Shown here in pieces: positions 8,976 to 17,159 of a DNA stretch of 64,000 nt. The stretch is taken from positions 62,001 to 126,000 of the forward strand of contig SAIW01000009.1 of the NCBI GenBank assembly GCA_004028795.1, written 5' to 3'. The translations under genes were made by a program, and so were the position numbers. The notes beneath the pieces were generated by a model. It was not told where the DNA came from. It saw only the letters and a list, made by a program, of their open reading frames with translations, and did not search any database. Each line of letters opens with the position of its first letter. Position 1 is the first letter of the stretch. Origin of the DNA: Chitinophagaceae bacterium (GTDB lineage Bacteria > Bacteroidota > Bacteroidia > Chitinophagales > Chitinophagaceae).

Positions 8976-9057
8976 TCATTTCGAGGTTCGTGCCGAGAAA
9001 TCTCATCAACAAGAATCTAAAGATTTCTTGTTGGGAAAGAACCCAAATTCGAAATGA
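8976..9057. repeat. Intergenic palindromic repeat (TCATTTCGA...TCGAAATGA)
   Basis: Outer inverted termini are TCATTTCGA (8976-8984) and TCGAAATGA (9049-9057). An inner near-perfect palindrome spans 9007-9033 (CAACAAGAA...TTCTTGTTG). The whole can fold into a long two-part hairpin. The preceding bases from about 8935 (CGCAGAT, TACACAG, ATAACGC) look like a short 7-bp repeat run. It occupies the surE to small-gene gap. Confidence 0.75.
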
Positions 9058-9080
9058 CAGTAACCTTTAACGAATAAGGT

Positions 9081-9374
9081 ATGTTTAAAAAAGATGATAT
9101 TAAAACAGGGTTGTTAATCGGGCTGTTAGCTCCGTTGGTTGGTATGTTCGGTTTTTATTTCTGGAAATTCAGAAGATTAACTATCGTAGAGTTTGTGCAA
9201 TGGCTGGGCATAGAAAGGCATTTACTTACAGCAATGATTAGTTTTTCGCTGTTAGCAAATGCTATTGTTTTTACAGTATATGTAAACAGGCATATTGATA
9301 AAACTGCCAGAGGAATTTTTATTGTAACACTTATTTACGTTATTGCTGCGTTGATATTAAAGTGGGTGTATTAG
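9081..9374 (+). CDS. Small membrane protein of unknown function
   Basis: 97 aa with three hydrophobic stretches, at about residues 8-28, 46-68 and 77-95. No catalytic motif is visible. The codon pattern and the clean ATG suggest a real gene. I recall similar small membrane proteins near surE and lpxB in Chitinophagaceae, but cannot confirm that here. It converges on the M56 gene, with stops 10 bp apart. Confidence 0.65.
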   Translation: MFKKDDIKTGLLIGLLAPLVGMFGFYFWKFRRLTIVEFVQWLGIERHLLTAMISFSLLANAIVFTVYVNRHIDKTARGIFIVTLIYVIAALILKWVY

Positions 9375-9384
9375 ATTTATTTTG

Positions 9385-11757
9385 TTATATCTGAAATGTT
9401 ACTGGAACGATAAAAGCAAAAATTGCCGGATATCCATCAATTGTACCTGGAATCCATTTCGGACCACTTTTTATTAATCGCTCAGCTTCTTCTTTTGTAC
9501 CAAAACCAGGATTATTCAGAGCTCGAACTCCACTAACCAAGCCATTAAAATCTACCGTAAGAACAATTTTAATTTGATATTTTCCCGATGGTGCTCCCAT
9601 TTTAATAAGTACATTACGATTTAAATTTTTCTCAAGATATTTCAACCATGCTTGTTCTCCCCCGGGAAATGATGGTCGAACCTCTACTTCGTTGGATACC
9701 TTATTATCCCCAGAACCTGTTTGTTGCCAACCGGCACTGATTAGTGAATCTTGTTTACCTCTTTTTACAGCACTATTAAAATCTCTACTTAACTGTTCAT
9801 TCTGTTGAGTTTTTTCAATTTCTAACTTTTTCTTTTGGATATCTGATTCTTGTTGTAGTTGTTCCTTTTCTGATTGCTGCTTTTTATCTTGAACTAATTT
9901 TCGCTTTTGTTGTTTTTGTTTCTCTAATTCTTGCAATTGGGCTTCTAACTTTTTCTTTCGTAAAGTAGCATCATCCAATTGTTTTCTTATTTCTATAACC
10001 TCTTTGGATTCGGTATGGTAATCAAAATCTTTAGTGGTTATTTCGATAACACCATTCCTGCCATCTGTCCCATATTTTTTTACAGCAGACTCATCTTTTA
10101 AAATATTTACAGATTGAATGTTTTTGGGATTAATAGAGCTATCGTTTTTACTATAACCTATTCCTATTTTTACACCATTTATAACAAATAAAACACTATC
10201 TAAGGATTTGTTTTTATTTACTTTCACTTTAAATGAAGAATCATATTTCGGTTGAATAAAACCATTATTGGTTGCAGTAACCTGAACAGTATTGATTGGT
10301 GCTTTGGGGGTTGTATCGGTTGTAGAATTGGGTTTCCTGTACCAAAACCCTATAACTAAGGAAGAGTCTTTTCTAAGTTTCTCCTTAAAATATTTATTAG
10401 TATATAAATCTACCTGAACAGAATATATCCTTCCCGCTTTTGCACCCCCATAAAGTTTGCTAGCATCATAATGATAGAAATCATTGGCTTGATATTTATT
10501 CAGTTCAGTATTATTTACATGTTTATCATCAATCCAAAGACCATAAAGATTAGGATTTTTCCATGAATTAATTTGAGTTTCAGAAGGTACCTCTTTCTGC
10601 ATTGGTGGAATTTTATGCATCGTTACTTTTAATCTTAACCTTTGTTCTTCACTCATTTTTAAATAAGAAGGATATATTTTTTTCAGTATTTCTTCATCAT
10701 TTTTTAAAACAGTAATTTCTTTTCCATTGTTAAGCTTTTTTTTCATTCTTAAATTATCTAATTTCCCAGTAAATACTTTTAGTTCTTCTGTTGAAAGGCT
10801 ATCAGTAGAAACAGGGGCATCTTGCAAATAGATATTTTCAACTTTAACTTGCTCATTATTCATTAATTGTTGTTGTTCTCTTAGCTCCATATTTCTAAAA
10901 GAAAACAATAGTACTGTTACAAACAAAACAGGTAATGCAATTACTCGCCTGGCATAAGAAAACTTCGGGTTTTTGTTATTGGTTATCATGGCTAATCGTC
11001 TTTTTATAGGTGAAAAGAAAAAAGGATTGGTTAATGAAAATTTTTGTTCTGGAAATGTTGCTGCTAAAAGCATAGCAGCTAAAGCCGAAGCATCGCCGTT
11101 CTTAACTACTTTGTTATCGGCAATAAACTCATGTATCATATTCATTTCTCTTTTAGCTATCCAGAAAAATGGATTGCACCAACCAACTATTAATATTATT
11201 TGAATGAGTATTTTATCAAAGCTGTGTTTATGCTTAATATGAATTAATTCATGCTCCAGCATTTGTTTACCTGCTTCACTTTGAAGTGGAATGTCATTAT
11301 TCCAGAAAATATATTTAAAGAAAGAAAAAGGTGTTCCTTTTGCATCAGTAAATACCAAGTAAATATTTTGCCAATACTTATAATTGTTATGTTTTAATAA
11401 GCGATAAATATTTACCAAAGCTTTTATTAAGCCAATCAGAATTACAGAGCATACAATTGAATAAGCTGCTATTATAGCAATGTTCCAATTAAATGCAGCA
11501 GCTTTTACTTTACTTTCTATAATAGTATTATTATCGGCAATTGCCTGAGCAAAATATATAATCATCGCTGCATCTTGCTTTAGCGGTAATAACTGAATTT
11601 TAAATAAAGGAACAAACCAAGGCAATACAAATAATGCTAACAAATAAAATCTGTTGTATTGATGAAACTTTTTGTTTCTTAGAAATAACCAGTAATACAA
11701 CAGCATTACGCCACTGCTGATAATTACCTGTAATAGAAAGTATGCAAATGTTATCAT
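9385..11757 (-). CDS. M56-family (BlaR1-like) metalloprotease with plug-like and TonB C-terminal domains
   Basis: 790 aa. The N-terminal part has about four transmembrane helices. Between them lies the zinc motif HELIH (169-173), with HEFIADNKV (E210) as the probable third ligand, typical of the M56/BlaR1 family. After a further helix (about 270-288) comes a periplasmic region. It contains a stretch like a TonB-receptor plug (SVNILKDESAVKKYGTDG and GRNGVIEI, about 555-580), a long Gln/Lys/Glu-rich coiled coil (about 590-670) and a C-terminal TonB-like domain (about 700-790). It lies 5 bp after its BlaI-type repressor gene. By family precedent it cleaves the repressor or a partner after an envelope signal; the signal is unknown. 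Confidence 0.85.
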   Translation of the reverse strand: MITFAYFLLQVIISSGVMLLYYWLFLRNKKFHQYNRFYLLALFVLPWFVPLFKIQLLPLKQDAAMIIYFAQAIADNNTIIESKVKAAAFNWNIAIIAAYSIVCSVILIGLIKALVNIYRLLKHNNYKYWQNIYLVFTDAKGTPFSFFKYIFWNNDIPLQSEAGKQMLEHELIHIKHKHSFDKILIQIILIVGWCNPFFWIAKREMNMIHEFIADNKVVKNGDASALAAMLLAATFPEQKFSLTNPFFFSPIKRRLAMITNNKNPKFSYARRVIALPVLFVTVLLFSFRNMELREQQQLMNNEQVKVENIYLQDAPVSTDSLSTEELKVFTGKLDNLRMKKKLNNGKEITVLKNDEEILKKIYPSYLKMSEEQRLRLKVTMHKIPPMQKEVPSETQINSWKNPNLYGLWIDDKHVNNTELNKYQANDFYHYDASKLYGGAKAGRIYSVQVDLYTNKYFKEKLRKDSSLVIGFWYRKPNSTTDTTPKAPINTVQVTATNNGFIQPKYDSSFKVKVNKNKSLDSVLFVINGVKIGIGYSKNDSSINPKNIQSVNILKDESAVKKYGTDGRNGVIEITTKDFDYHTESKEVIEIRKQLDDATLRKKKLEAQLQELEKQKQQKRKLVQDKKQQSEKEQLQQESDIQKKKLEIEKTQQNEQLSRDFNSAVKRGKQDSLISAGWQQTGSGDNKVSNEVEVRPSFPGGEQAWLKYLEKNLNRNVLIKMGAPSGKYQIKIVLTVDFNGLVSGVRALNNPGFGTKEEAERLIKSGPKWIPGTIDGYPAIFAFIVPVTFQI

Positions 11758-11762
11758 TGCAG

Positions 11763-12122
11763 TTATTTTTTAGTTTTTAATTGTTGTAGCAGCAATTCAA
11801 TATCTTTTACTTTCAGCTTCTTCTTATCAACCATAAAGCTTACTACATCTGCAAACGAGCCTTCGAAATAATTTTCTACCAGGTTGCTTATACTGCTTGC
11901 TGAATAGGCCTCTTTACTTATTAACGGATAATACTGATGTACCCTGCCATGTACTTCAATACCAATAAAACCTTTCTCAACTAAAATTTTTAAAATCGTA
12001 GCAACGGTATTGCTATGCGGTTTGGGTTCGGGCTGGTCTTCAACAATATCTTTTAAATAAGCCTTCTCTAATCTCCAGAGTGTTTGCATTAATTGCTCCT
12101 CTGCACGTGTAAGTTGTTTCAT
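11763..12122 (-). CDS. BlaI/MecI/CopY-family transcriptional repressor
   Basis: 119 aa, the usual length for BlaI/MecI proteins. The winged helix is recognisable in LTRAEEQLMQTLWRLEKAYL and SNTVATILKILVEKGFIG; the C-terminal dimerisation helices end in KVKDIELLLQQLKTKK. It is the first gene of the repressor-protease pair, with the M56 gene 5 bp downstream. Two tandem palindromic boxes sit just upstream of its ATG, consistent with autorepression released when the M56 protease is activated. Confidence 0.9.
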   Translation of the reverse strand: MKQLTRAEEQLMQTLWRLEKAYLKDIVEDQPEPKPHSNTVATILKILVEKGFIGIEVHGRVHQYYPLISKEAYSASSISNLVENYFEGSFADVVSFMVDKKKLKVKDIELLLQQLKTKK

Positions 12123-12150
12123 GACGGGTGGTTTAATAAAGTAAATGTAT

Positions 12151-12187
12151 AAACTATTTTTTTAGTTGTAAAACTATTTTTTTAGTT
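12151..12187 (-). promoter_or_regulatory. Tandem operator candidate for the BlaI-type repressor
   Basis: Two identical 17-bp boxes, AAACTATTTTTTTAGTT, start at 12151 and 12171, exactly 20 bp apart. Each contains the inverted pair AACTA/TAGTT. They begin 28 bp upstream of the repressor start codon, where an autoregulatory site is expected. BlaI-family operators are short palindromes of this general form. Confidence 0.6.
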
Positions 12188-12258
12188 TTTGTAAAATTTT
12201 TACAAAAAATGCTGAGAATTTAATTAACTGTATTTTGCAGAATAATTTAAATGGCCTG

Positions 12259-13410
12259 ATGAAGTATTATATTATTTCGGGGGAAGCAAGCGGAGATTTA
12301 CATGGCGGTAATTTAATTAAACAACTATTGCTGTTAGATGCTGAAGCAGATGTACGTTGCTGGGGTGGCGATTTAATGCAGGCTGCCGGAGCCAAATTAG
12401 TAAAGCATTACAAGGAATTGGCTTTTATGGGTTTTGCAGAAGTGGTTAAAAATTTACCAACCATCCTTAAAAATATCCAATTCTGTAAGCAGGATATTGA
12501 AACATTTAAACCTGATGTGTTAGTATTGACTGATTACCCTGGTTTTAATTTGCGTATTGCAGAATGGGCAAAGCAACAGGGCTATAAAGTAGTATATTAT
12601 ATTTCTCCTCAGGTTTGGGCGTGGAAGGAAAGCAGGGTAAAAAAAATGAAGCTGTGTATAGATAAAATGCTTTGCATTCTTCCTTTTGAAAAAGAATATT
12701 ATCAAACAAAATGGAATTGGAATGTGGACTATGTAGGGCACCCGTTGGTAGAAGTAATTGAGGAGTATAAGAAAAAAGATGATAGAGTTAAGATGATAGA
12801 TGACAGTAATAAAATTCACGACTCACGACTGACAGCTTACGAAAAAAAAATCATTGCTTTATTGCCAGGTAGTCGTAAACAGGAGATTGCTAAAAAGTTA
12901 CCCATAATGTTAGAAGTTGCTGCATCCTTCCCCGATTATCAATTTGTTGTGGCACAAGCACCCGGACAGGATGATAGCTTTTACGAACCCTTTCTTCAGC
13001 CTTACAAAAATGTTTCTTCAGTAAAAAATGATACTTACCATTTATTAATGCAAAGCACTGCTGCATTGGTTACAAGCGGTACAGCAACTTTAGAAACTGC
13101 TTTATTTGCTGTGCCTGAGGTTGTTTGCTATAAAGGAAGCAATATCAGCTATCAGATTGCAAAACGATTAGTTAAGATAAAGTATATCTCTCTTGTTAAT
13201 TTAATAATGGATAAGCAGGTTGTGAAAGAATTAATTCAAAATGAATTAACAGTTGCCAATGTTAAACATGAATTAAATGAATTGCTGAATATTCCTGCTA
13301 AACAAAAGCAATTGCAACAGGATTATGCCGACTTAAAAAATTTACTTTCCGCAGGCGGAAATGCTTCGGCAAAAGCTGCAGCAATTATTTATGATTTTGT
13401 TAGAAACTAA
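12259..13410 (+). CDS. lpxB: Lipid-A-disaccharide synthase
   Basis: 383 aa. It joins lipid X and UDP-2,3-diacylglucosamine in lipid A synthesis at the inner membrane surface. The N-terminal YIISGEASGDLHGG, central YISPQVWAWKESRVKKM and IALLPGSRKQEI are LpxB motifs. ATG 12259 fits the family N-terminus; an earlier in-frame TTG is unlikely. Between VGHPLVEVIEEYKKK and the LLPGSR motif there are about 20 extra residues (173-193), encoded by eight 7-bp units at 12781-12836. This inserted heptad repeat is read in frame. Confidence 0.95.
   Translation: MKYYIISGEASGDLHGGNLIKQLLLLDAEADVRCWGGDLMQAAGAKLVKHYKELAFMGFAEVVKNLPTILKNIQFCKQDIETFKPDVLVLTDYPGFNLRIAEWAKQQGYKVVYYISPQVWAWKESRVKKMKLCIDKMLCILPFEKEYYQTKWNWNVDYVGHPLVEVIEEYKKKDDRVKMIDDSNKIHDSRLTAYEKKIIALLPGSRKQEIAKKLPIMLEVAASFPDYQFVVAQAPGQDDSFYEPFLQPYKNVSSVKNDTYHLLMQSTAALVTSGTATLETALFAVPEVVCYKGSNISYQIAKRLVKIKYISLVNLIMDKQVVKELIQNELTVANVKHELNELLNIPAKQKQLQQDYADLKNLLSAGGNASAKAAAIIYDFVRN
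12781..12836 (+). repeat. Heptanucleotide repeat inside lpxB, 8 units
   Basis: Units such as GATAGAG, GATAGAT and two identical TCACGAC keep strict 7-bp register. They are translated as a polar loop (around DDSNKIHDSRLTAYE) between the two Rossmann-like halves of LpxB. Confidence 0.75.
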
Positions 13411-13414
13411 AGGC

Positions 13415-13597
13415 TTAATGTTTTCTTATCATTGGTAAAATAACCAATCTAACAAGCATCAGCAACAAGGCAATTAAAAACATAAACAGCGAAATTCTGT
13501 TCATGCCGTGCATATATTTCACCCATTTAGTATTGGGTTTATCAGGGTCTGGTTTTTTAATGAATAAGTATTCTGCAATCTGTCTCCAAAAGCCCAT
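13415..13597 (-). CDS. Small single-pass membrane protein (resembles DUF6728)
   Basis: 60 aa from ATG 13597. The N-terminus (MGFWRQIAEYLFIKKPDPDK) precedes a C-terminal transmembrane helix (about residues 35-55). It resembles a conserved small Bacteroidota membrane protein I associate with DUF6728, without certainty. A longer reading starting at TTG 13615 is unlikely, because that codon lies inside an exact -7 promoter element (13613-13620). Its stop is 5 bp from the stop of lpxB, so the two converge. Confidence 0.7.
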   Translation of the reverse strand: MGFWRQIAEYLFIKKPDPDKPNTKWVKYMHGMNRISLFMFLIALLLMLVRLVILPMIRKH

Positions 13598-13612
13598 TGT
13601 GTAGTGTTTGTA

Positions 13613-13620
13613 CAAAAATA
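13613..13620 (-). promoter_or_regulatory. -7 promoter element TATTTTTG for the small membrane protein
   Basis: Exact TAnnTTTG match on the minus strand, ending 15 bp before ATG 13597. It rules out the upstream TTG as a start. No convincing -33 element is visible. Confidence 0.45.
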
Positions 13621-13685
13621 CATAAACCCGTCAACAGTTCTGAACTTTAGCAGCGGTTCTGTAGAATGATAGCTGCCATGAAAAT

Positions 13686-13757
13686 ATATTGTACAAGAGT
13701 GCGACGCCTGCCTACCGGACAGGCAGGCAAGGAACGATGCCGGTAGAGATGGCGTTG
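13686..13757 (+). repeat. GTGCGACGC-type repeat interrupted by a palindrome
   Basis: TTGTACAAGAGTGCGACG is followed by a 21-bp palindrome (arms GCCTGCCT 13706-13713 and AGGCAGGC 13721-13728), then CAAGGAACGATGCCG and a tail ending GGTAACAAAAA. Removing the palindrome rejoins GCGACG to CAAG, as in the intact copy at 53853. The surrounding 13598-13887 gap holds no other gene I can see. Confidence 0.75.
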
Positions 13758-13887
13758 GTAACAAAAAGAATAAATGAAAGCTTCTGAAGAATAATTTTTT
13801 CTGTAAACTTTGCCGCTTTAAAAACAAACCTATATTTGCAATTAGTTGTTTATGCAACTATTTTAAAGATTGCTAAAATCATATCAA

Positions 13888-14625
13888 ATGAAAATTTTAG
13901 TTTGTATCAGCAAAACACCGGACACCACTTCTAAAATTGCTTTTAAAGATGGTAATACCAAATTTGAAGAAGCAGGTGTACAATGGATTATCAATCCTTA
14001 CGATGAATGGTATTCTTTAGTAAGAGCTATTGAATTAAAAGAAAAAGATGCTGCAACAGTTATTCATTTAATAACAGTTGGCGGTGCAGATTGCGACCCT
14101 GTAATTCGCAAAGCATTGGCATTAGGTGGTGATGAAGCCATACGTGTAAATGCTGATAGCAGCGATAGCTTTTATATTGCCTCTCAAATTGCAGCTATTG
14201 CGAAAGAGTACGACTTAGTTTTTACAGGAAAAGAAACGATTGATTATAACGGTTCATCTATCGGTGCAATAGTTGCTGAATTAATGGATGCTCCCTACAT
14301 TTCCTTAGCAACCAAGTTTGAATTGAACGGAACAACAGCGGTAGTTAATCGTGAAATTGAAGGTGGTGAAGAAGTAAATGAAGTTGCATTGCCTGCTGTA
14401 GTCAGTTGCCAAAAAGGTGTGGCTGAACAACGCATTCCGAACATGCGTGGTATTATGGCTGCACGTACCAAGCCTTTAAAAGTGGTAGAACCTGTTACGG
14501 TTGAAACATTAACAAGCATTGTGAATTTTGAATTGCCACCGGCAAAAGCAGGTGTAAAATTAGTGCCGGCAGATAATGTAGCAGAGTTGGTACGTTTATT
14601 ACATGAAGAAGCAAAAGCCATATAG
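13888..14625 (+). CDS. etfB: Electron transfer flavoprotein subunit beta
   Basis: 245 aa. With EtfA it forms the FAD/AMP heterodimer that carries electrons from acyl-CoA and other dehydrogenases to the quinone pool. MKILVCISKTPDTTSKI, GKETIDYNGSSIGAIVAELM and VEREIEGGEE-like stretches match EtfB. ATG 13888 begins the conserved N-terminus. etfA follows after 71 bp, most of which is a heptad repeat, and the pair shares a terminator after etfA. Confidence 0.95.
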   Translation: MKILVCISKTPDTTSKIAFKDGNTKFEEAGVQWIINPYDEWYSLVRAIELKEKDAATVIHLITVGGADCDPVIRKALALGGDEAIRVNADSSDSFYIASQIAAIAKEYDLVFTGKETIDYNGSSIGAIVAELMDAPYISLATKFELNGTTAVVNREIEGGEEVNEVALPAVVSCQKGVAEQRIPNMRGIMAARTKPLKVVEPVTVETLTSIVNFELPPAKAGVKLVPADNVAELVRLLHEEAKAI

Positions 14626-14627
14626 TT

Positions 14628-14690
14628 GTTTGAAGGTTCTACGTATAAAAGTTTAACGTTGAACCTTTGAACTTTTAAACATTAAACTTA
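14628..14690. repeat. Heptanucleotide repeat between etfB and etfA, 9 units
   Basis: Nine 7-bp units in register (for example GTTTGAA, AAGTTTA, ACCTTTG, AAACATT) fill almost the entire gap between the two subunits. They leave 6 bp before the etfA ATG. Confidence 0.75.
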
Positions 14691-14696
14691 TTCATT

Positions 14697-15662
14697 ATGT
14701 CAGTTTTAATATTTATAGACCAATCAGAAGGTCAAATAAAAAAATCTTCCTTAGAAGCCATTACCTATGGTGCTGCTGTAGCTAAGCAATTAAACACAAC
14801 CGCTGAAGGTATTGTTTTAGGAACAGTTGCAGATGATAATGTAGCAGCATTAGGAAAGTATGGTGTTCAAAAAATTCATCATATAACCAATGAAGTATTA
14901 AATCATGTTGATGCTCAGTTATATGCCAAGTTGATTGCAGATACAGCAACAGCAAACGGTGCGGGCGTTGTAATAATATCGCATAACCAAACAGGTAAAG
15001 CCATTGCAGGAAGAGTTTCAGCAAGATTGAAAGCCGGTTTGGTAGCAGGTGCTATTGCATTGCCCGATACCACTAATGGTTTTGTTGTAAAGAAATCTGT
15101 ATTCAGCGGTAAGGCTTTTGCTAATGTAAATATTACTTCAGCAATTAAGATTATTTCATTAAACCCGAATAGTTTTCATGTAACACAAGCAGAAGGTACT
15201 GCTGAAGTAATTACTGTTACGGCAAGTATTGCAGAACCCAAAGTAAAAGTTACAGCAGTTAATAAAGTAAGCGGTGAAGTGCCTTTAACAGAAGCTGAAA
15301 TAGTTGTTAGCGGCGGACGAGGCTTAAAAGGCCCTGAGCATTGGGGAATATTAGAAGACTTAGCTAAAACATTACATGCAGCAACAGCCTGCAGCAGACC
15401 GGTTGCAGATGCACATTGGAGACCGCATCATGAGCATGTTGGGCAAACAGGTGTACAAATTGCACCTAATTTATACATTGCCATTGGTATAAGCGGAGCA
15501 ATACAACACTTGGCAGGCGTAAACAGAAGTAAAGTTATGGTGGTAATTAATAAAGACCCTGAAGCACCGTTCTTTAAAGCTGCAGATTACGGCATTGTAG
15601 GAGATGCATTTGAAGTAGTGCCGAAGTTGACGGAGGAAATTAAGAAGTTGAAATCAGCATAA
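14697..15662 (+). CDS. etfA: Electron transfer flavoprotein subunit alpha
   Basis: 321 aa. The C-terminal FAD-binding domain is clear: SGGRGLKGPEHWGILEDLA, then TACSRPVADAHWRPHHEHVG, QTGVQIAPNLYIAIGISG and INKDPEAPFF. The N-terminal domain pairs with EtfB, encoded immediately upstream. An intrinsic terminator follows within 20 bp. Confidence 0.96.
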   Translation: MSVLIFIDQSEGQIKKSSLEAITYGAAVAKQLNTTAEGIVLGTVADDNVAALGKYGVQKIHHITNEVLNHVDAQLYAKLIADTATANGAGVVIISHNQTGKAIAGRVSARLKAGLVAGAIALPDTTNGFVVKKSVFSGKAFANVNITSAIKIISLNPNSFHVTQAEGTAEVITVTASIAEPKVKVTAVNKVSGEVPLTEAEIVVSGGRGLKGPEHWGILEDLAKTLHAATACSRPVADAHWRPHHEHVGQTGVQIAPNLYIAIGISGAIQHLAGVNRSKVMVVINKDPEAPFFKAADYGIVGDAFEVVPKLTEEIKKLKSA

Positions 15663-15680
15663 TTTTTTCTTTAATATTTT

Positions 15681-15706
15681 ATCCCTTTCGTGAGAAAGGG
15701 ATTTTT
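15681..15706 (+). terminator. Intrinsic terminator after etfA
   Basis: Perfect 9-bp stem ATCCCTTTC/GAAAGGGAT with a GTGA loop, followed by a T tract. Confidence 0.9.
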
Positions 15707-15783
15707 GTTTTCAGTGAAAGCAAACCTCTCATCATTTATAAAACACTTACCTTCAACTGCTATAATTGATAATTATATTCGGT

Positions 15784-17139
15784 ATGACAGATATTCAATT
15801 TAAAGAAGCCATTGAAAAATCACCGACAGATAAATTCCGTTTTGCAGTTACAGATATTGACGGCATCTTAAGAGGAAAAATTATCAGCAAAACAAAACTG
15901 TTGAAAGCATTAGAACATAATATAGGTTTTTGTAATGTAATTTTTGGATGGGATTGTAATGATGTTTGTTATGATAATGGTTCTGTCAGCGGATGGCATA
16001 CCGGCTACCCCGATGCTTTTGCTTCAATAGATATTAATACTTACAGAACTATTCCATGGAATGATAATATTCCTTTTGTATTAGGAGATTTCAGTGAAGA
16101 TGAACAGGTAAAAAATGCATGTCCCCGAACTTTATTAAAGCAAATCATTAAGCAATCGGAAGCAATGGGCTTCACAGCCAAATTTGCTAAAGAGTTTGAA
16201 TGGTTCAACTTTAATGAAACATCGGAAACATTGCATCAAAAGCAGTTTGCCAATCTTACTCCTTTATCAAGAGGTATGTTTGGCTATTCCATTTTAAGAC
16301 CATCTGAACATCAGGAATTTTACAATCATTTGTTTAGTTGGTTGAAAGATTTTAATATTCCTTTAGAAGGCTTGCACACAGAAACAGGTGATGGTGTTTA
16401 TGAAGCTGCAATAGAATATACAACTGCTTTAGAAGCAGCAGACAGAGCGGTTCTCTTTAAAACATCGGTAAAAGAAATTGCCTATAAACACAAATTGATA
16501 GCCACTTTTATGGCTAAATGGAATTTGAATTTACCCGGTTGCAGTGGGCATATTCATCAAAATCTTTTCGATAATAATAATCAAAATTTATTTTATGATG
16601 CTGCTGATGAAAATAAAATGAGTGTGCTAATGCAGCAATACATTGCAGGCCAACTATATTGTTTGCCATACATTATGCCTATGTATGCACCTACAACCAA
16701 CAGTTATAAAAGATATGTGGAAGGTGCATGGTCTGCAACAACAGTTAGTTGGGGAATTGAAAACAGAACAACAGCATTACGTGTAATTAATAATGCTGCT
16801 GATTCGGTTAGATTAGAAACAAGAGTACCCGGTTCAGATGCCAATCCTTATTTATCAATTGCAGCATCTTTAGCATCAGGTTTATATGGTATTAAAAACA
16901 ACTTATCATTAAAAGATTATCCCGCAGTGCAAGGCAGTGCTTACGATGATAAACATTTAAAAACATTACCCAAAACTTTAGCGGAAGCAACGGGTATGAT
17001 GAAAGAATCAACCATTGCAAGAGAGCTGTTCGGAGAAGCTTTTGTTGATCATTTTATAAAAACAAGAGAATGGGAATGCAGACAAGTTGACGAAACAATT
17101 CCTAACGCTGAACTGAAAAGATATTTTGAAATTATTTAA
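15784..17139 (+). CDS. Glutamine synthetase-family (PuuA/GlnT-like) ligase
   Basis: 451 aa from ATG 15784. The catalytic domain has GLHTETGDGVYEAAIEYT in place of the HxEVAPxQ glutamate-binding motif of true GlnA. This resembles gamma-glutamyl-amine or gamma-glutamyl-polyamine synthetases. ATP and metal motifs follow: TFMAKWNLNLPGCSGHIHQN, NRTTALRVINN and VRLETRVPGSDANPYL. It probably ligates glutamate to an amine rather than to ammonia. It is the first gene of a tight run with an APH-like kinase (20 bp gap) and a HAD-IIA phosphatase (9 bp gap). The substrate is unknown. Confidence 0.85.
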   Translation: MTDIQFKEAIEKSPTDKFRFAVTDIDGILRGKIISKTKLLKALEHNIGFCNVIFGWDCNDVCYDNGSVSGWHTGYPDAFASIDINTYRTIPWNDNIPFVLGDFSEDEQVKNACPRTLLKQIIKQSEAMGFTAKFAKEFEWFNFNETSETLHQKQFANLTPLSRGMFGYSILRPSEHQEFYNHLFSWLKDFNIPLEGLHTETGDGVYEAAIEYTTALEAADRAVLFKTSVKEIAYKHKLIATFMAKWNLNLPGCSGHIHQNLFDNNNQNLFYDAADENKMSVLMQQYIAGQLYCLPYIMPMYAPTTNSYKRYVEGAWSATTVSWGIENRTTALRVINNAADSVRLETRVPGSDANPYLSIAASLASGLYGIKNNLSLKDYPAVQGSAYDDKHLKTLPKTLAEATGMMKESTIARELFGEAFVDHFIKTREWECRQVDETIPNAELKRYFEII

Positions 17140-17159
17140 TTCGAATTAATGATAGCTTC

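Noticed and set aside
8981-9000. GGTTCGTGCC resembling a tRNA T-loop
   Set aside because: No acceptor, D or anticodon stems can be drawn; the bases are part of a palindromic repeat.
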